A stretch of DNA of 11,396 nt, from positions 1 to 11,396 of the forward strand of contig CAYIBZ010000018.1 of the NCBI GenBank assembly GCA_964361795.1, written 5' to 3'. Made by a program: the position numbers and the translations under genes. Shown here piece after piece: positions 1-5,298 of the stretch. The notes beneath the pieces were generated by a model. That model did not search any database, had not been told where the DNA came from, and worked only from the letters and a program-made list of their open reading frames with translations. The first letter of the stretch is position 1; each line of letters begins with the position of its first letter. The DNA is from CAYIBZ01 sp964361795. GTDB lineage: Bacteria; Patescibacteriota; Minisyncoccia; UBA6257; WO2-44-18.

Positions 1-55
1 ACGCCCAATAAATCCGGATAACGCTTGACGCCTTCGTATTACCGCGGCTGCTGGC

Positions 56-346
56 CCGGTTGCCACAACATTTGGCAACAAGGTTGGACTATATCACCAC
101 CCCGACATTTATCGGGGGCTCTGCGTGTTAGCCATCACAGTGTGATGACTCCGACCATCTTTCAGGTCAAGTCTCTGAGGGGTCAATTACGACTTCCCTG
201 CTGATTGTTTTGATGAAACGAACTTCAAAAGCTCGTCGCCGCCATCAAAATGTTCCAGCATATAAGCAAAGTTATTCAATGTGGATTGCTCCACAAGGTC
301 GCGCCAGATCAGCCCTCGCACCACAATGTTGTGGCACCGGGCTGGC
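56..346 (-). other. Group I self-splicing intron in 16S rRNA at site S516, no ORF
   Basis: The minus strand holds the conserved group I core: an R element CTCAGAGACTTGA (167-179), an S element GTGATATAGTCC (86-97) that completes P7, a Q-like AATCAGCAGGGAAG upstream, and a strong hairpin CCCCGA/TCGGGG between R and S that fits P8. Placing the 5' splice site after the U equivalent to E. coli U516 (base 347) and ending the intron with G (base 56) satisfies the usual U-before and G-at-end rule and restores GTGCCAGCAGCCGCGG in the spliced RNA. Length is 291 nt and there is no homing-endonuclease ORF. Because GCCAGC occurs at both junctions, the boundary is ambiguous by up to 6 nt from sequence alone. 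Extra small hairpins after R suggest P7.1/P7.2, but I do not assign a subgroup. Confidence 0.9.
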
Positions 347-400
347 ACGAAGTTTGCAGCGTCTTATTCCATGGGTACTGTCAGACGCACCTCACTAAAG

Positions 401-547
401 TTCGGTGCTTCAAAATTTACAATTTACAATTTCCAATTATCAATCAATGACTTAATGTTTCAATGACCAAATAATCGGTCTTGAAAATTGATGCATTGAA
501 AATTCAGTGAAAATTGAAAACTGAAAATTGATCATTGGAGCATCTCG
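401..547 (-). other. AT-rich insertion at the tip of 16S helix 17
   Basis: Two arms at 386-400 and 548-562 pair over 15 positions (with G-U pairs), making an extended h17 stem in the V3 region. Between them lie about 147 nt made largely of variants of CAATTTTCA and TTGAAAATTG, plus a small GACC/GGTC hairpin. The insert has no coding frame of note and lacks group I or II intron core motifs. It resembles rRNA intervening sequences, which sit on helix tips and are often cut out by RNase III without religation; whether it is excised here cannot be told from the sequence. Confidence 0.75.
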
Positions 548-658
548 CCTTAGTGAGATGCGCCTTCATCCCCATGAAAAGGAGTTTACAATCCGAAGAC
601 CTTCTTCCTCCACGCGGCGTCGCTCGATCAGGCTTTCGCCCATTGTCGAATATTCTCG

Positions 659-701
<43 letters not shown>

Positions 702-828
702 CGTTGGGGAACAGCCTCTCAGCCCCCCTACCGGTCGTAGCCTTGGTAGGCCATTACCCTACCAACTAGCTGATCGGACCTAAGCCCATCTTTGAGCGAA
801 TTGCTTCTTTACTGGCAGCCAATTTATA

Positions 829-1003
829 ACCGCAATTTACTCAAAGATGGAAATCACAAATCACAAGCACCAAATACCAAATAAATCACAAATCACAAGC
901 ACCAAATACCAAATACGCGTTTGGAATTTTGGATTTTTGAATTTGGAATTTGTTTGGAATTTAGCATTTGGAATTTGGAATTTCCTACCTTGAAAATTGT
1001 AGG
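829..1003 (-). other. AT-rich insertion at the tip of 16S helix 9, with two 32-nt direct repeats
   Basis: Arms at 812-828 and 1004-1020 are complementary at 16 of 17 positions and form an extended h9. The 175-nt loop contains a perfect tandem pair of a 32-nt unit (851-882 and 883-914) and then several GGAATTT/AAATTCC runs. The start of the insert also carries CTCAAAGATGG (840-850), which pairs with CCATCTTTGAG (786-796) beyond the helix; 832-837 and 799-804 add six more pairs. That second hairpin loops out one arm of h9, so the two folds compete. No ORF and no intron core motifs are present. Confidence 0.75.
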
Positions 1004-1130
1004 TATAAATTGACTGCCAGACCATCAGATATTACCCCGAGTTTCCTCGGGCTATGACTGACTCAAAGGTAGGTACTAGGGTGTTACTAACCCGTTCGCC
1101 ACTAACCGTTCGCTCCGCTCGCTACCGCGA

Positions 1131-1199
1131 TACTAATATACTAATTCATACTAATGATACGAATTCGTATAATTGGTATGTCATTCGTATATTTGCATC
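1131..1199 (-). other. AT-rich insertion at the tip of 16S helix 6 (V1)
   Basis: A 13-bp stem (1107-1119 with 1209-1221, one G-U pair) extends h6. The tip, about 70 nt, is built from ATACTAAT/ATTAGTAT-type units around a 14-bp palindrome ATACGAATTCGTAT (1157-1170). The whole insert can fold as one long imperfect hairpin, for example AATATAC with GTATATT and CATAC with GTATG. Like the h9 and h17 insertions it looks like an rRNA intervening sequence or expansion segment and not an intron. Confidence 0.7.
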
Positions 1200-1326
1200 G
1201 CTTCAGTGAGCGAAGCGAACGATCCGTTCGACTTGCATGCCTTATCCACGCCGCCAGCGTTCATCCTGGACCAGGATCAAATCCTCAATAAAAAGAGTTT
1301 TCGCTAATAATGCAAATACTTTTAAA

Positions 1327-1348
1327 AATAATGCGAATTCGCATTATT
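1327..1348. repeat. 22-bp perfect palindrome in the rRNA leader, with nearby half copies
   Basis: A perfect 22-bp palindrome (AATAATGCGAA and its reverse complement) lies about 40 bp upstream of the 16S start. The 12-mer TTCGCATTATTC occurs at 1338-1349 and again at 1358-1369, and a related TAATAATGC starts at 1306. In RNA the palindrome would form an 11-bp hairpin in the leader. It could be an RNase III processing stem partner, an antitermination element or a protein site; nothing in the sequence decides. Confidence 0.7.
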
Positions 1349-1417
1349 CAAGATTGATTCGCATTATTCGCGATTACTCTAAGAAATAAATTAGGACAAC
1401 TATAAAATTTTTGAGTG

Positions 1418-1446
1418 ATAATAAGTATTAAATTTTCGAGGTTCAA
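1418..1446 (-). promoter_or_regulatory. Promoter of the 16S rRNA gene
   Basis: On the minus strand TTGAAC (1441-1446) is followed after exactly 17 bases by TATTAT (1418-1423), a good sigma70-type match. Transcription would start near 1411, giving a leader of about 120 nt before the 16S 5' end. It lies downstream of the terminator of the preceding gene. Inferred from sequence only. Confidence 0.6.
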
Positions 1447-1474
1447 TCATTAACATCGGTATTAAGCAGTGTAA

Positions 1475-1505
1475 TAAAAGAAAAACCCCCAGTCAAGAGG
1501 GGGTT
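1475..1505 (-). terminator. Rho-independent terminator after the lipoprotein gene
   Basis: Minus-strand RNA has AACCCCC, an 8-nt loop, GGGGGTT and then a U-rich run (TTTTTCTTTTATT). It lies just downstream of the stop codon at 1517 and separates that gene from the rRNA promoter. Confidence 0.85.
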
Positions 1506-1516
1506 GTTGAAGAATT

Positions 1517-2098
1517 CTATCTCCCTAAACGGTCAAACAGGCCATTGGTATTTCCGCTAAAAGTCGCGACTTTTTCTATCAATTCCAAAAATCCTTGTCC
1601 AAAAGCGTAATCCGAAACTTTTTCTTTGATATCAACCGATCTTTTGCCCCGGAAAATTACCTTATTGCCCTTAAAGATAATAATAATGGCGGCGTCTTTT
1701 CCTTCGCGAAACATATCTCTCCGGCTCCAGTAAATTCGATCAGTAGTAGTGACAATATCTCTGAAAGGAATCAGGAACATCTCATAATCGTTCATGGAAC
1801 TCATAAATTCGTCCACTTTGGCCTTATCGGTTCCTGCCGATTGAAAAACATTGGAACCGAACATCGCCTTAATCGCGTCTGAACCGACACTTTGCTCAAC
1901 GTTACTGACGCCCTTTAATTTAAAACCAATCCTTTCCAAATCTTCTCTGGTAGTTTGATCGGGCCTGATTTCTTGATACGCGGCCATCATTTTTTCCAGG
2001 TCGTCGCCAAAAAGTCCGGTCTTTCTAATATCTTCACGAATTATCGTGCAGTTAGAAAAACAAAGCAGGGCGGCCAGCGGGAGGATGTGTTTCGCCAT
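1517..2098 (-). CDS. Putative secreted lipoprotein of unknown function
   Basis: 193 residues. The N-terminus (residues 1-17) is a short signal peptide with a hydrophobic stretch ILPLAALLCF ending in FSNC17. This resembles a lipobox, although Asn at -1 is not standard, so lipidation is tentative. The rest is soluble, with no cysteines and no family I recognise with confidence. Residues about 38-66 (YQEIRPDQTTREDLERIGF) loosely recall the start of BamE/SmpA-like domains, and a C-terminal strand-rich part holds DAAIIIIFKGNKVIFRGKR. The start is supported by AAGAAAGG about 10 nt upstream of the ATG. It has its own promoter (2144-2172) and terminator (1475-1505), so it is a single-gene unit diverging from rpmE. 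Confidence 0.75.
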   Translation of the reverse strand: MAKHILPLAALLCFSNCTIIREDIRKTGLFGDDLEKMMAAYQEIRPDQTTREDLERIGFKLKGVSNVEQSVGSDAIKAMFGSNVFQSAGTDKAKVDEFMSSMNDYEMFLIPFRDIVTTTDRIYWSRRDMFREGKDAAIIIIFKGNKVIFRGKRSVDIKEKVSDYAFGQGFLELIEKVATFSGNTNGLFDRLGR

Positions 2099-2143
2099 CA
2101 GGGTTGCCTTTCTTGGTTGCGGATTTGAAAGAACTTGCAGTCC

Positions 2144-2172
2144 ATAGTACGCTATTGAAAATTTAAAGTCAA
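2144..2172 (-). promoter_or_regulatory. Promoter of the lipoprotein gene, interlocked with the rpmE promoter
   Basis: On the minus strand TTGACT (2167-2172), a 17-base spacer and TACTAT (2144-2149). The predicted start near 2137 gives a leader of about 39 nt containing the AAGAAAGG ribosome-binding site. Its -35 box lies inside the spacer of the opposing rpmE promoter. Confidence 0.65.
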
Positions 2173-2183
2173 TTCGATATAAT
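2155..2183 (+). promoter_or_regulatory. Promoter of rpmE, leaderless type
   Basis: TTGAAA (2155-2160), a 17-base spacer and a perfect TATAAT (2178-2183). Transcription is expected near 2190, only about 3 nt before the ATG at 2193, and there is no Shine-Dalgarno sequence. The transcript should therefore be leaderless or nearly so. Confidence 0.75.
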
Positions 2184-2192
2184 ACCTTAAAT

Positions 2193-2450
2193 ATGAAAAC
2201 AGATATTCATCCTAAATATTTCCCAGAGGCGAAAGCCAAATGCGCTTGCGGAAAAACTTTTACAGTAGGTTCAACAAAACCGGAAATTGAAGTTGAAATC
2301 TGCAGTAATTGCCATCCTTTTTACACCGGCAAAGAAAAACTTATTGACACCGCGGGTAAAGTTGAACGCTTTAAAGCTCGCCGCGCGAAAGCCGCGGAAG
2401 TTACAAAAATCGTAAAGAAAGTTCGCGTTAAGAAAAACGCGAAAAAGTAG
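2193..2450 (+). CDS. rpmE: 50S ribosomal protein L31
   Basis: 85 residues. The start MKTDIHPKYFPEAKAKCACG and the zinc-binding set C17, C19, C37 and C40 (CxC then CxxC) identify the zinc-containing form of bacterial L31, which bridges the large subunit to the small-subunit head. Residues 41-57 (HPFYTGKEKLIDTAGKVERF) are the usual conserved block. The tail from about 60 on is basic (KARRAKAAEV...KKVRVKKNAKK) and somewhat longer than a typical L31. It is transcribed alone from 2155-2183. Its last 23 bases overlap the 3' end of the convergent reverse transcriptase gene, so the DGR abuts this core gene directly. Confidence 0.95.
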   Translation: MKTDIHPKYFPEAKAKCACGKTFTVGSTKPEIEVEICSNCHPFYTGKEKLIDTAGKVERFKARRAKAAEVTKIVKKVRVKKNAKK

Positions 2451-3423
2451 CAATTAATTTTTGCCTAATCTTTTCAGTGTTCCCATGTTTCAGTAATCCT
2501 AAATAAGATTGCTTTGTTTCATTTTTAGGATTTTTAGCAAGTCGTCTCATCATTTTTCGTTTGGTAGCAGTCCGCAAAACTCTATGATCCGGAAAATGAA
2601 CCCAGCCAAGATAATCTACTCCGGAAGCAAGAGTTTTGATAAAAACTTTCTGAGGATGCAAGGATAATCTAAGTTCTCTTTTTAGAAAATCTCCTATTTT
2701 GGGAATTAAATCCTCCAGCGATTCTTTTACACGTGAAAGAATCACAAAGTCATCGGCGTAGCGGATGTAGTGTTGGATTTTCAGTTTATGTTTAACGAAT
2801 TGATCAAATTTATTCATGTAGATATTAACGAATAATTGTGATGTGAGATTTCCTAATGGCAAGCCACAGTTTGGTTTTTTTGAAAAACTGCTAATTACCA
2901 TTTTTAGCAACCAAATAATATCCGAATCTGATATGTATCCAGAGAGGATTTTTAAAATGATTTCGTGATCTATATTCTCAAAGAATTTTCTGATTTCGCA
3001 TTTGAGAATCCAGCAGGTTTTGGTATTGTTTTTATTGACTTGATAAGCAAAACTGCGAAATCTGTTGATAGCTTTGTGAGTTCCCTTGTTTACACGACAA
3101 GAAAAGGAGTCAGATATAAAGGTTCGGTCAAAAAACGGATAAAGTATTCTGTAGATGGCGTGGTGGAGAAGGCGGTCTCGGACACTGGCTTTATGGATAT
3201 GACGGGGTTTCGGGTCGTTAATGTGAAAAGCGTAATAATCGCCATGTTGGTAGGTTTTACTTGCTAAATCTTGATGGAGTTGTAAAATGTTATCCATCAA
3301 ATCAATTGAGAAAATCTGAACATCGCGCCTGTTGCGCTTGCCTTTGATAAATTCTTGCCAAGCCGATAATAGATTCTCTACTGATATAATATCTTCAAAT
3401 TTATGAGTCAATTGAATTTTCAT
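2428..3423 (-). CDS. Diversity-generating retroelement reverse transcriptase
   Basis: 331 residues, a compact RT as in DGRs. In order: KGTHKAINRF (113-122), motif A LKCEIRKFFENIDH (140-153), the DGR signature LGNLTSQ (190-196, in place of the QGxxxSP of other RTs), YADD (222-225) followed by FVILSR, VDYLGWVHFPDHRVLR (269-284), and the terminal YLGLLKHGN (307-315). DGR RTs copy a template repeat RNA with errors at adenines and deliver the cDNA to a variable repeat in a target gene. There is one serious oddity: motif A normally has CDIKKFF with a catalytic Asp, and here it is Glu143. No clear Shine-Dalgarno precedes the ATG; a 9-G run lies about 18 nt upstream in the mRNA sense. Partner genes are the avd-like and target genes at 3431-4437. 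Confidence 0.92.
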   Translation of the reverse strand: MKIQLTHKFEDIISVENLLSAWQEFIKGKRNRRDVQIFSIDLMDNILQLHQDLASKTYQHGDYYAFHINDPKPRHIHKASVRDRLLHHAIYRILYPFFDRTFISDSFSCRVNKGTHKAINRFRSFAYQVNKNNTKTCWILKCEIRKFFENIDHEIILKILSGYISDSDIIWLLKMVISSFSKKPNCGLPLGNLTSQLFVNIYMNKFDQFVKHKLKIQHYIRYADDFVILSRVKESLEDLIPKIGDFLKRELRLSLHPQKVFIKTLASGVDYLGWVHFPDHRVLRTATKRKMMRRLAKNPKNETKQSYLGLLKHGNTEKIRQKLIATFSRFS

Positions 3424-3430
3424 AATTTAG

Positions 3431-3805
3431 ACAATAAGACCCCCCCCCTCGGGAAATTTATCTAAAAATTCTGTACCAATTCTTCAAAAAATTATTGATG
3501 TTTATAAACTCTGGCATAGCTGGCTTGAACATATCCCGAAACTTTCAAGATATACTATGGGTGTAAAAATTGATGCGCTCTTCTTAGAGATCGCTGAAGA
3601 AATCTTTTCTACCGCATATGCTGGCGATAAAGGAAAAATGAAAATAATCCTTAAAGCTAGCAATAAATTAGATCGCCTCAAACTTCTCCTTAAAATCGGA
3701 TGGGAGGTAAAAATGTTGGATGATAAAAAATATATTGCCATCTCCATCCCCTTAAGTGAGATAGGAAAAATGATTGGGGGATGGAAAAAACAACTAACAA
3801 AATGA
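3431..3805 (+). CDS. avd: Avd-like DGR accessory protein (four-helix bundle), start unresolved
   Basis: The ATG at 3557 gives 82 residues, but the family signature begins well upstream in the same frame: VPILQKIIDVYKLWHSW from 3473, then HIPKLSRYTMGVKIDALFLEI, KLLLKIGWEVKMLDDKKYI, and the C-terminal IGKMIGGWKKQL. This is the pattern of Avd, the pentameric protein that binds the DGR RT and is needed for mutagenic cDNA synthesis; the GGW ending separates it from the related 23S-IVS (S23) family. The frame is open from 3431 but has no ATG, GTG or TTG before 3557. With one C fewer in the 9-C run (3440-3448), an ATG at 3403 would be in frame and give a normal N-terminus. The gene is opposite in strand to the RT and target, and its 5' end overlaps or abuts the RT start. 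Confidence 0.8.
   Translation, partial: TIRPPPSGNLSKNSVPILQKIIDVYKLWHSWLEHIPKLSRYTMGVKIDALFLEIAEEIFSTAYAGDKGKMKIILKASNKLDRLKLLLKIGWEVKMLDDKKYIAISIPLSEIGKMIGGWKKQLTK
3440..3448. repeat. 9-C homopolymer between the divergent RT and avd starts
   Basis: Nine consecutive C (nine G in the RT mRNA sense). The length decides whether ATG 3403 reads into avd: nine leads to a stop shortly after, eight gives an open frame. It also lies in the presumed RT leader. It may be an assembly or sequencing error, a slippage site or a phase-variable tract. Confidence 0.75.
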
Positions 3806-4437
3806 GAATTCCAGCGAACAACAAGGAAACGATAGTAATCATTCCACTCGTTCTCGAGCCAATTCAGGTTCAGATTCCGCTTGTCAGTGTTGTTCCAGAG
3901 ATATGGGACATTCCGCTTACCATTCCAGTCCTGCCAAACAGAGTCGAGGGCAACAATAGGATACTTGCGCTGCTCTTCGGGATACTTCTCACCGAAGGCG
4001 AGGAGTTCGGAGAGATTGGCTGGGCGATAACCTCGATTCTTGAGTTCGGAGATGACGGCTTCGGAGCTCATCTGCTTGTTGAGATGGATGAGTTCGAGGT
4101 CTACCTTCTCTTTGCCTTCCTTTTTGTCTCTCGAGAAGTGTTTCTCGGTGATGTCGGAATTGACCCAGTCGTACTTGCCGGCGGCGATCAGCTCTTTGAG
4201 GGAGAGGGTGTGGTCGATGGTGGCGGGGAAGATGGAACTGGCGACCGGACTGGCCTTCTGACTGCCACGGCTCATCCAGAATTCCACCAGACGATCTCGG
4301 AATTCAGGATCGTCGATGGGCAGCTGCCAAGCCTCGAAAGTCAGACCCGCCTCTTCCAACCGACGCTGACACTCGGCGAATCGGCCAATCACATGGCTCG
4401 CTGTCATCGCTTTCGGGTTCGCAACAGGATTTCCCAT
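3502..4437 (-). CDS. DGR target protein; authentic end lost, 3' part reads through antisense avd
   Basis: The open frame encodes 311 residues, but only about 1-208 look real. Residues 10-58 (MTASHVIGRF...LVEFWMSRG) are an N-terminal module I associate with CPR proteins. Residues 74-160 hold IDHTLSLKELIAAGKYDWVN, SDITEKHF, KVDLELIHLN and RGYRPANLSELLAFGEKYP. Residues 161-208 (IVALDSVWQD...YYRFLVVR) match the C-type-lectin-like variable end of DGR targets, which normally stop one or two residues after a VRK-like ending. Here no stop follows; residues 209-311 are antisense to avd, hydrophobic and without homology that I can see. The start is supported by AAAGGTGG 7 nt upstream and by a strong promoter (4515-4543). 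G+C content is visibly higher than in the RT and avd genes. Function is unknown; such targets are usually binding or display proteins. Confidence 0.75.
   Translation of the reverse strand: MGNPVANPKAMTASHVIGRFAECQRRLEEAGLTFEAWQLPIDDPEFRDRLVEFWMSRGSQKASPVASSIFPATIDHTLSLKELIAAGKYDWVNSDITEKHFSRDKKEGKEKVDLELIHLNKQMSSEAVISELKNRGYRPANLSELLAFGEKYPEEQRKYPIVALDSVWQDWNGKRNVPYLWNNTDKRNLNLNWLENEWNDYYRFLVVRWNSHFVSCFFHPPIIFPISLKGMEMAIYFLSSNIFTSHPILRRSLRRSNLLLALRIIFIFPLSPAYAVEKISSAISKKSASIFTPIVYLESFGICSSQLCQSL
3814..3957 (-). repeat. DGR template-like/variable repeat (TR or unmutated VR)
   Basis: This covers target residues 161-208. Of residues 168-203, nine are Asn (172, 176, 182, 183, 188, 190, 192, 196, 199), all encoded by AAC or AAT and placed where DGR variable regions usually differ. 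Retained adenines at nearly all these codons are what a template repeat looks like; a mutagenised VR would show mixed residues, as in the second target here. No second copy occurs in this window, so TR versus VR cannot be settled from the sequence. Confidence 0.65.
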
Positions 4438-4465
4438 CGCATACCCACCTTTCTGAAAGTACAGG

Positions 4466-4481
4466 CCGCGATACCTCGCGG
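4466..4481 (-). promoter_or_regulatory. Leader hairpin upstream of the DGR target gene
   Basis: CCGCGA, a 4-nt loop and TCGCGG form a 6-bp GC-rich hairpin in the predicted 70-nt leader (start near 4508), about 10 nt before the AAAGGTGG ribosome-binding site. There is no U-run, so it is not a terminator. It may stabilise the transcript or modulate initiation. Confidence 0.45.
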
Positions 4482-4514
4482 TCAGGCCCCTGAAGGAATC
4501 TTAAGATTACGGCA

Positions 4515-4543
4515 ATTATAGCAAACCTTTACTAAAAAGTCAA
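4515..4543 (-). promoter_or_regulatory. Strong promoter of the DGR target gene
   Basis: On the minus strand TTGACT (4538-4543), 17 bases, and a perfect TATAAT (4515-4520). It is one of the best sigma70-type matches in the window and implies the target is expressed at a good level, independently of the RT. Confidence 0.75.
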
Positions 4544-4556
4544 GCTCTGCTAAATT
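4528..4556 (+). promoter_or_regulatory. Putative prfA promoter overlapping the target promoter
   Basis: TTTACT (4528-4533), 17 bases, TAAATT (4551-4556). It is a weaker match; the start would fall about 3 nt before the ATG at 4566, and there is no Shine-Dalgarno. The arrangement repeats that seen between the lipoprotein gene and rpmE. Confidence 0.4.
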
Positions 4557-4565
4557 AAGTTAATT

Positions 4566-5294
4566 ATGAACAAAATAATTCTCGAAGTCAGAGCCGGTAC
4601 AGGCGGCGATGAAGCATCTATTTTTGCTGGAGATTTGGTAAGAATGTATCAAAGATATGCCGCAAAGCGCGGCTGGGGTTTTGCTGTTTCCGATTCCAGT
4701 CCGAGCAATATCGGCGGATATAAAACTTTTATTGGCAGAATTTCCGGCGAAGGAGCTTATGAAGCTCTGAAACAAGAATCCGGCACTCATCGCATCCAGC
4801 GAGTCCCGACAACTGAAAAAGCCGGCAGAATACATACCTCTACCGCCACTGTCGCTGTTTATCCGGAAATAGAACCGAAACAAATGGAAATTAACCCCAA
4901 TGACATTGAGGTGTCTTTTTCACGCGCTGGCGGGCCCGGAGGACAAAATGTCAACAAAGTTGAAACTGCCGTTCGCGTCACCCATAAACCTACCGGTATT
5001 GTAATTTCTTCCCGCGCCGAACGTTCCCAACATGCCAACCGAGAAGCGGCAATGACGATCTTGCGCGCCAAACTTTTTGAAATCCAGCGCGCGAAAGAAG
5101 AAGCCGTTTTAGGGGCTACTCGCCATGAACTCATCGGCACCGCCGAGCGTTCTGAAAAAATCCGCACGTATAATTTCCCGGATGACAGAATAACCGATCA
5201 TAGATTTAATGTGAAAGTTCACAACGTTGAGGAAGTGCTGGATGGCGACTTAGATACGCTTTTGGATAAAATCAAAAAATCTCAACAGAAATAA
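4566..5294 (+). CDS. prfA: Peptide chain release factor 1 lacking domain 1
   Basis: 242 residues. Starting at ILEVRAGTGGDEA, which in normal RF1 (about 360 residues) opens domain 2, it has the RF1-type codon-reading motif PxT as PTT (81-83) in RIQRVPTTEKAGRIHTS, and the catalytic GGQ (125-127) in AGGPGGQNVNKVET. It should release peptides at UAA and UAG stops. The N-terminal domain, roughly 105 residues that contact the GTPase centre, is absent. The upstream frame is closed by TAA within 20 nt, so the missing part is not simply mis-started. RF2 would have SPF in place of PxT. Either this lineage uses a short RF1, or the 5' part was lost when the DGR target cassette arrived next door. Confidence 0.88.
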   Translation: MNKIILEVRAGTGGDEASIFAGDLVRMYQRYAAKRGWGFAVSDSSPSNIGGYKTFIGRISGEGAYEALKQESGTHRIQRVPTTEKAGRIHTSTATVAVYPEIEPKQMEINPNDIEVSFSRAGGPGGQNVNKVETAVRVTHKPTGIVISSRAERSQHANREAAMTILRAKLFEIQRAKEEAVLGATRHELIGTAERSEKIRTYNFPDDRITDHRFNVKVHNVEEVLDGDLDTLLDKIKKSQQK

Positions 5295-5298
5295 ATCT

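Noticed and set aside
851..914. Two identical 32-nt direct repeats as a possible CRISPR array
   Set aside because: They are tandem with no spacers, low in complexity, and sit inside an rRNA helix-tip insertion.
2428..3423. RT as a group II intron maturase or retron RT
   Set aside because: It has the DGR-type LGNLTSQ in place of QGxxxSP, the DGR C-terminus, no maturase or HNH domain, and an Avd-like neighbour.
3431..3805. Avd-like gene as an S23-type protein encoded in an rRNA intervening sequence
   Set aside because: The IGKMIGGW ending and the RT/target context fit Avd better, and it is not located in the rRNA.
3502..3813. Residues 209-311 of the target frame as a membrane domain
   Set aside because: The stretch is hydrophobic only because it is antisense to avd; the sense strand codes for a recognisable family.
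3781..4521. Plus-strand 246-codon open frame opposite the target gene
   Set aside because: It is a shadow of the minus-strand target: no ribosome-binding site, no family features, and its composition mirrors the GC-rich target codons.
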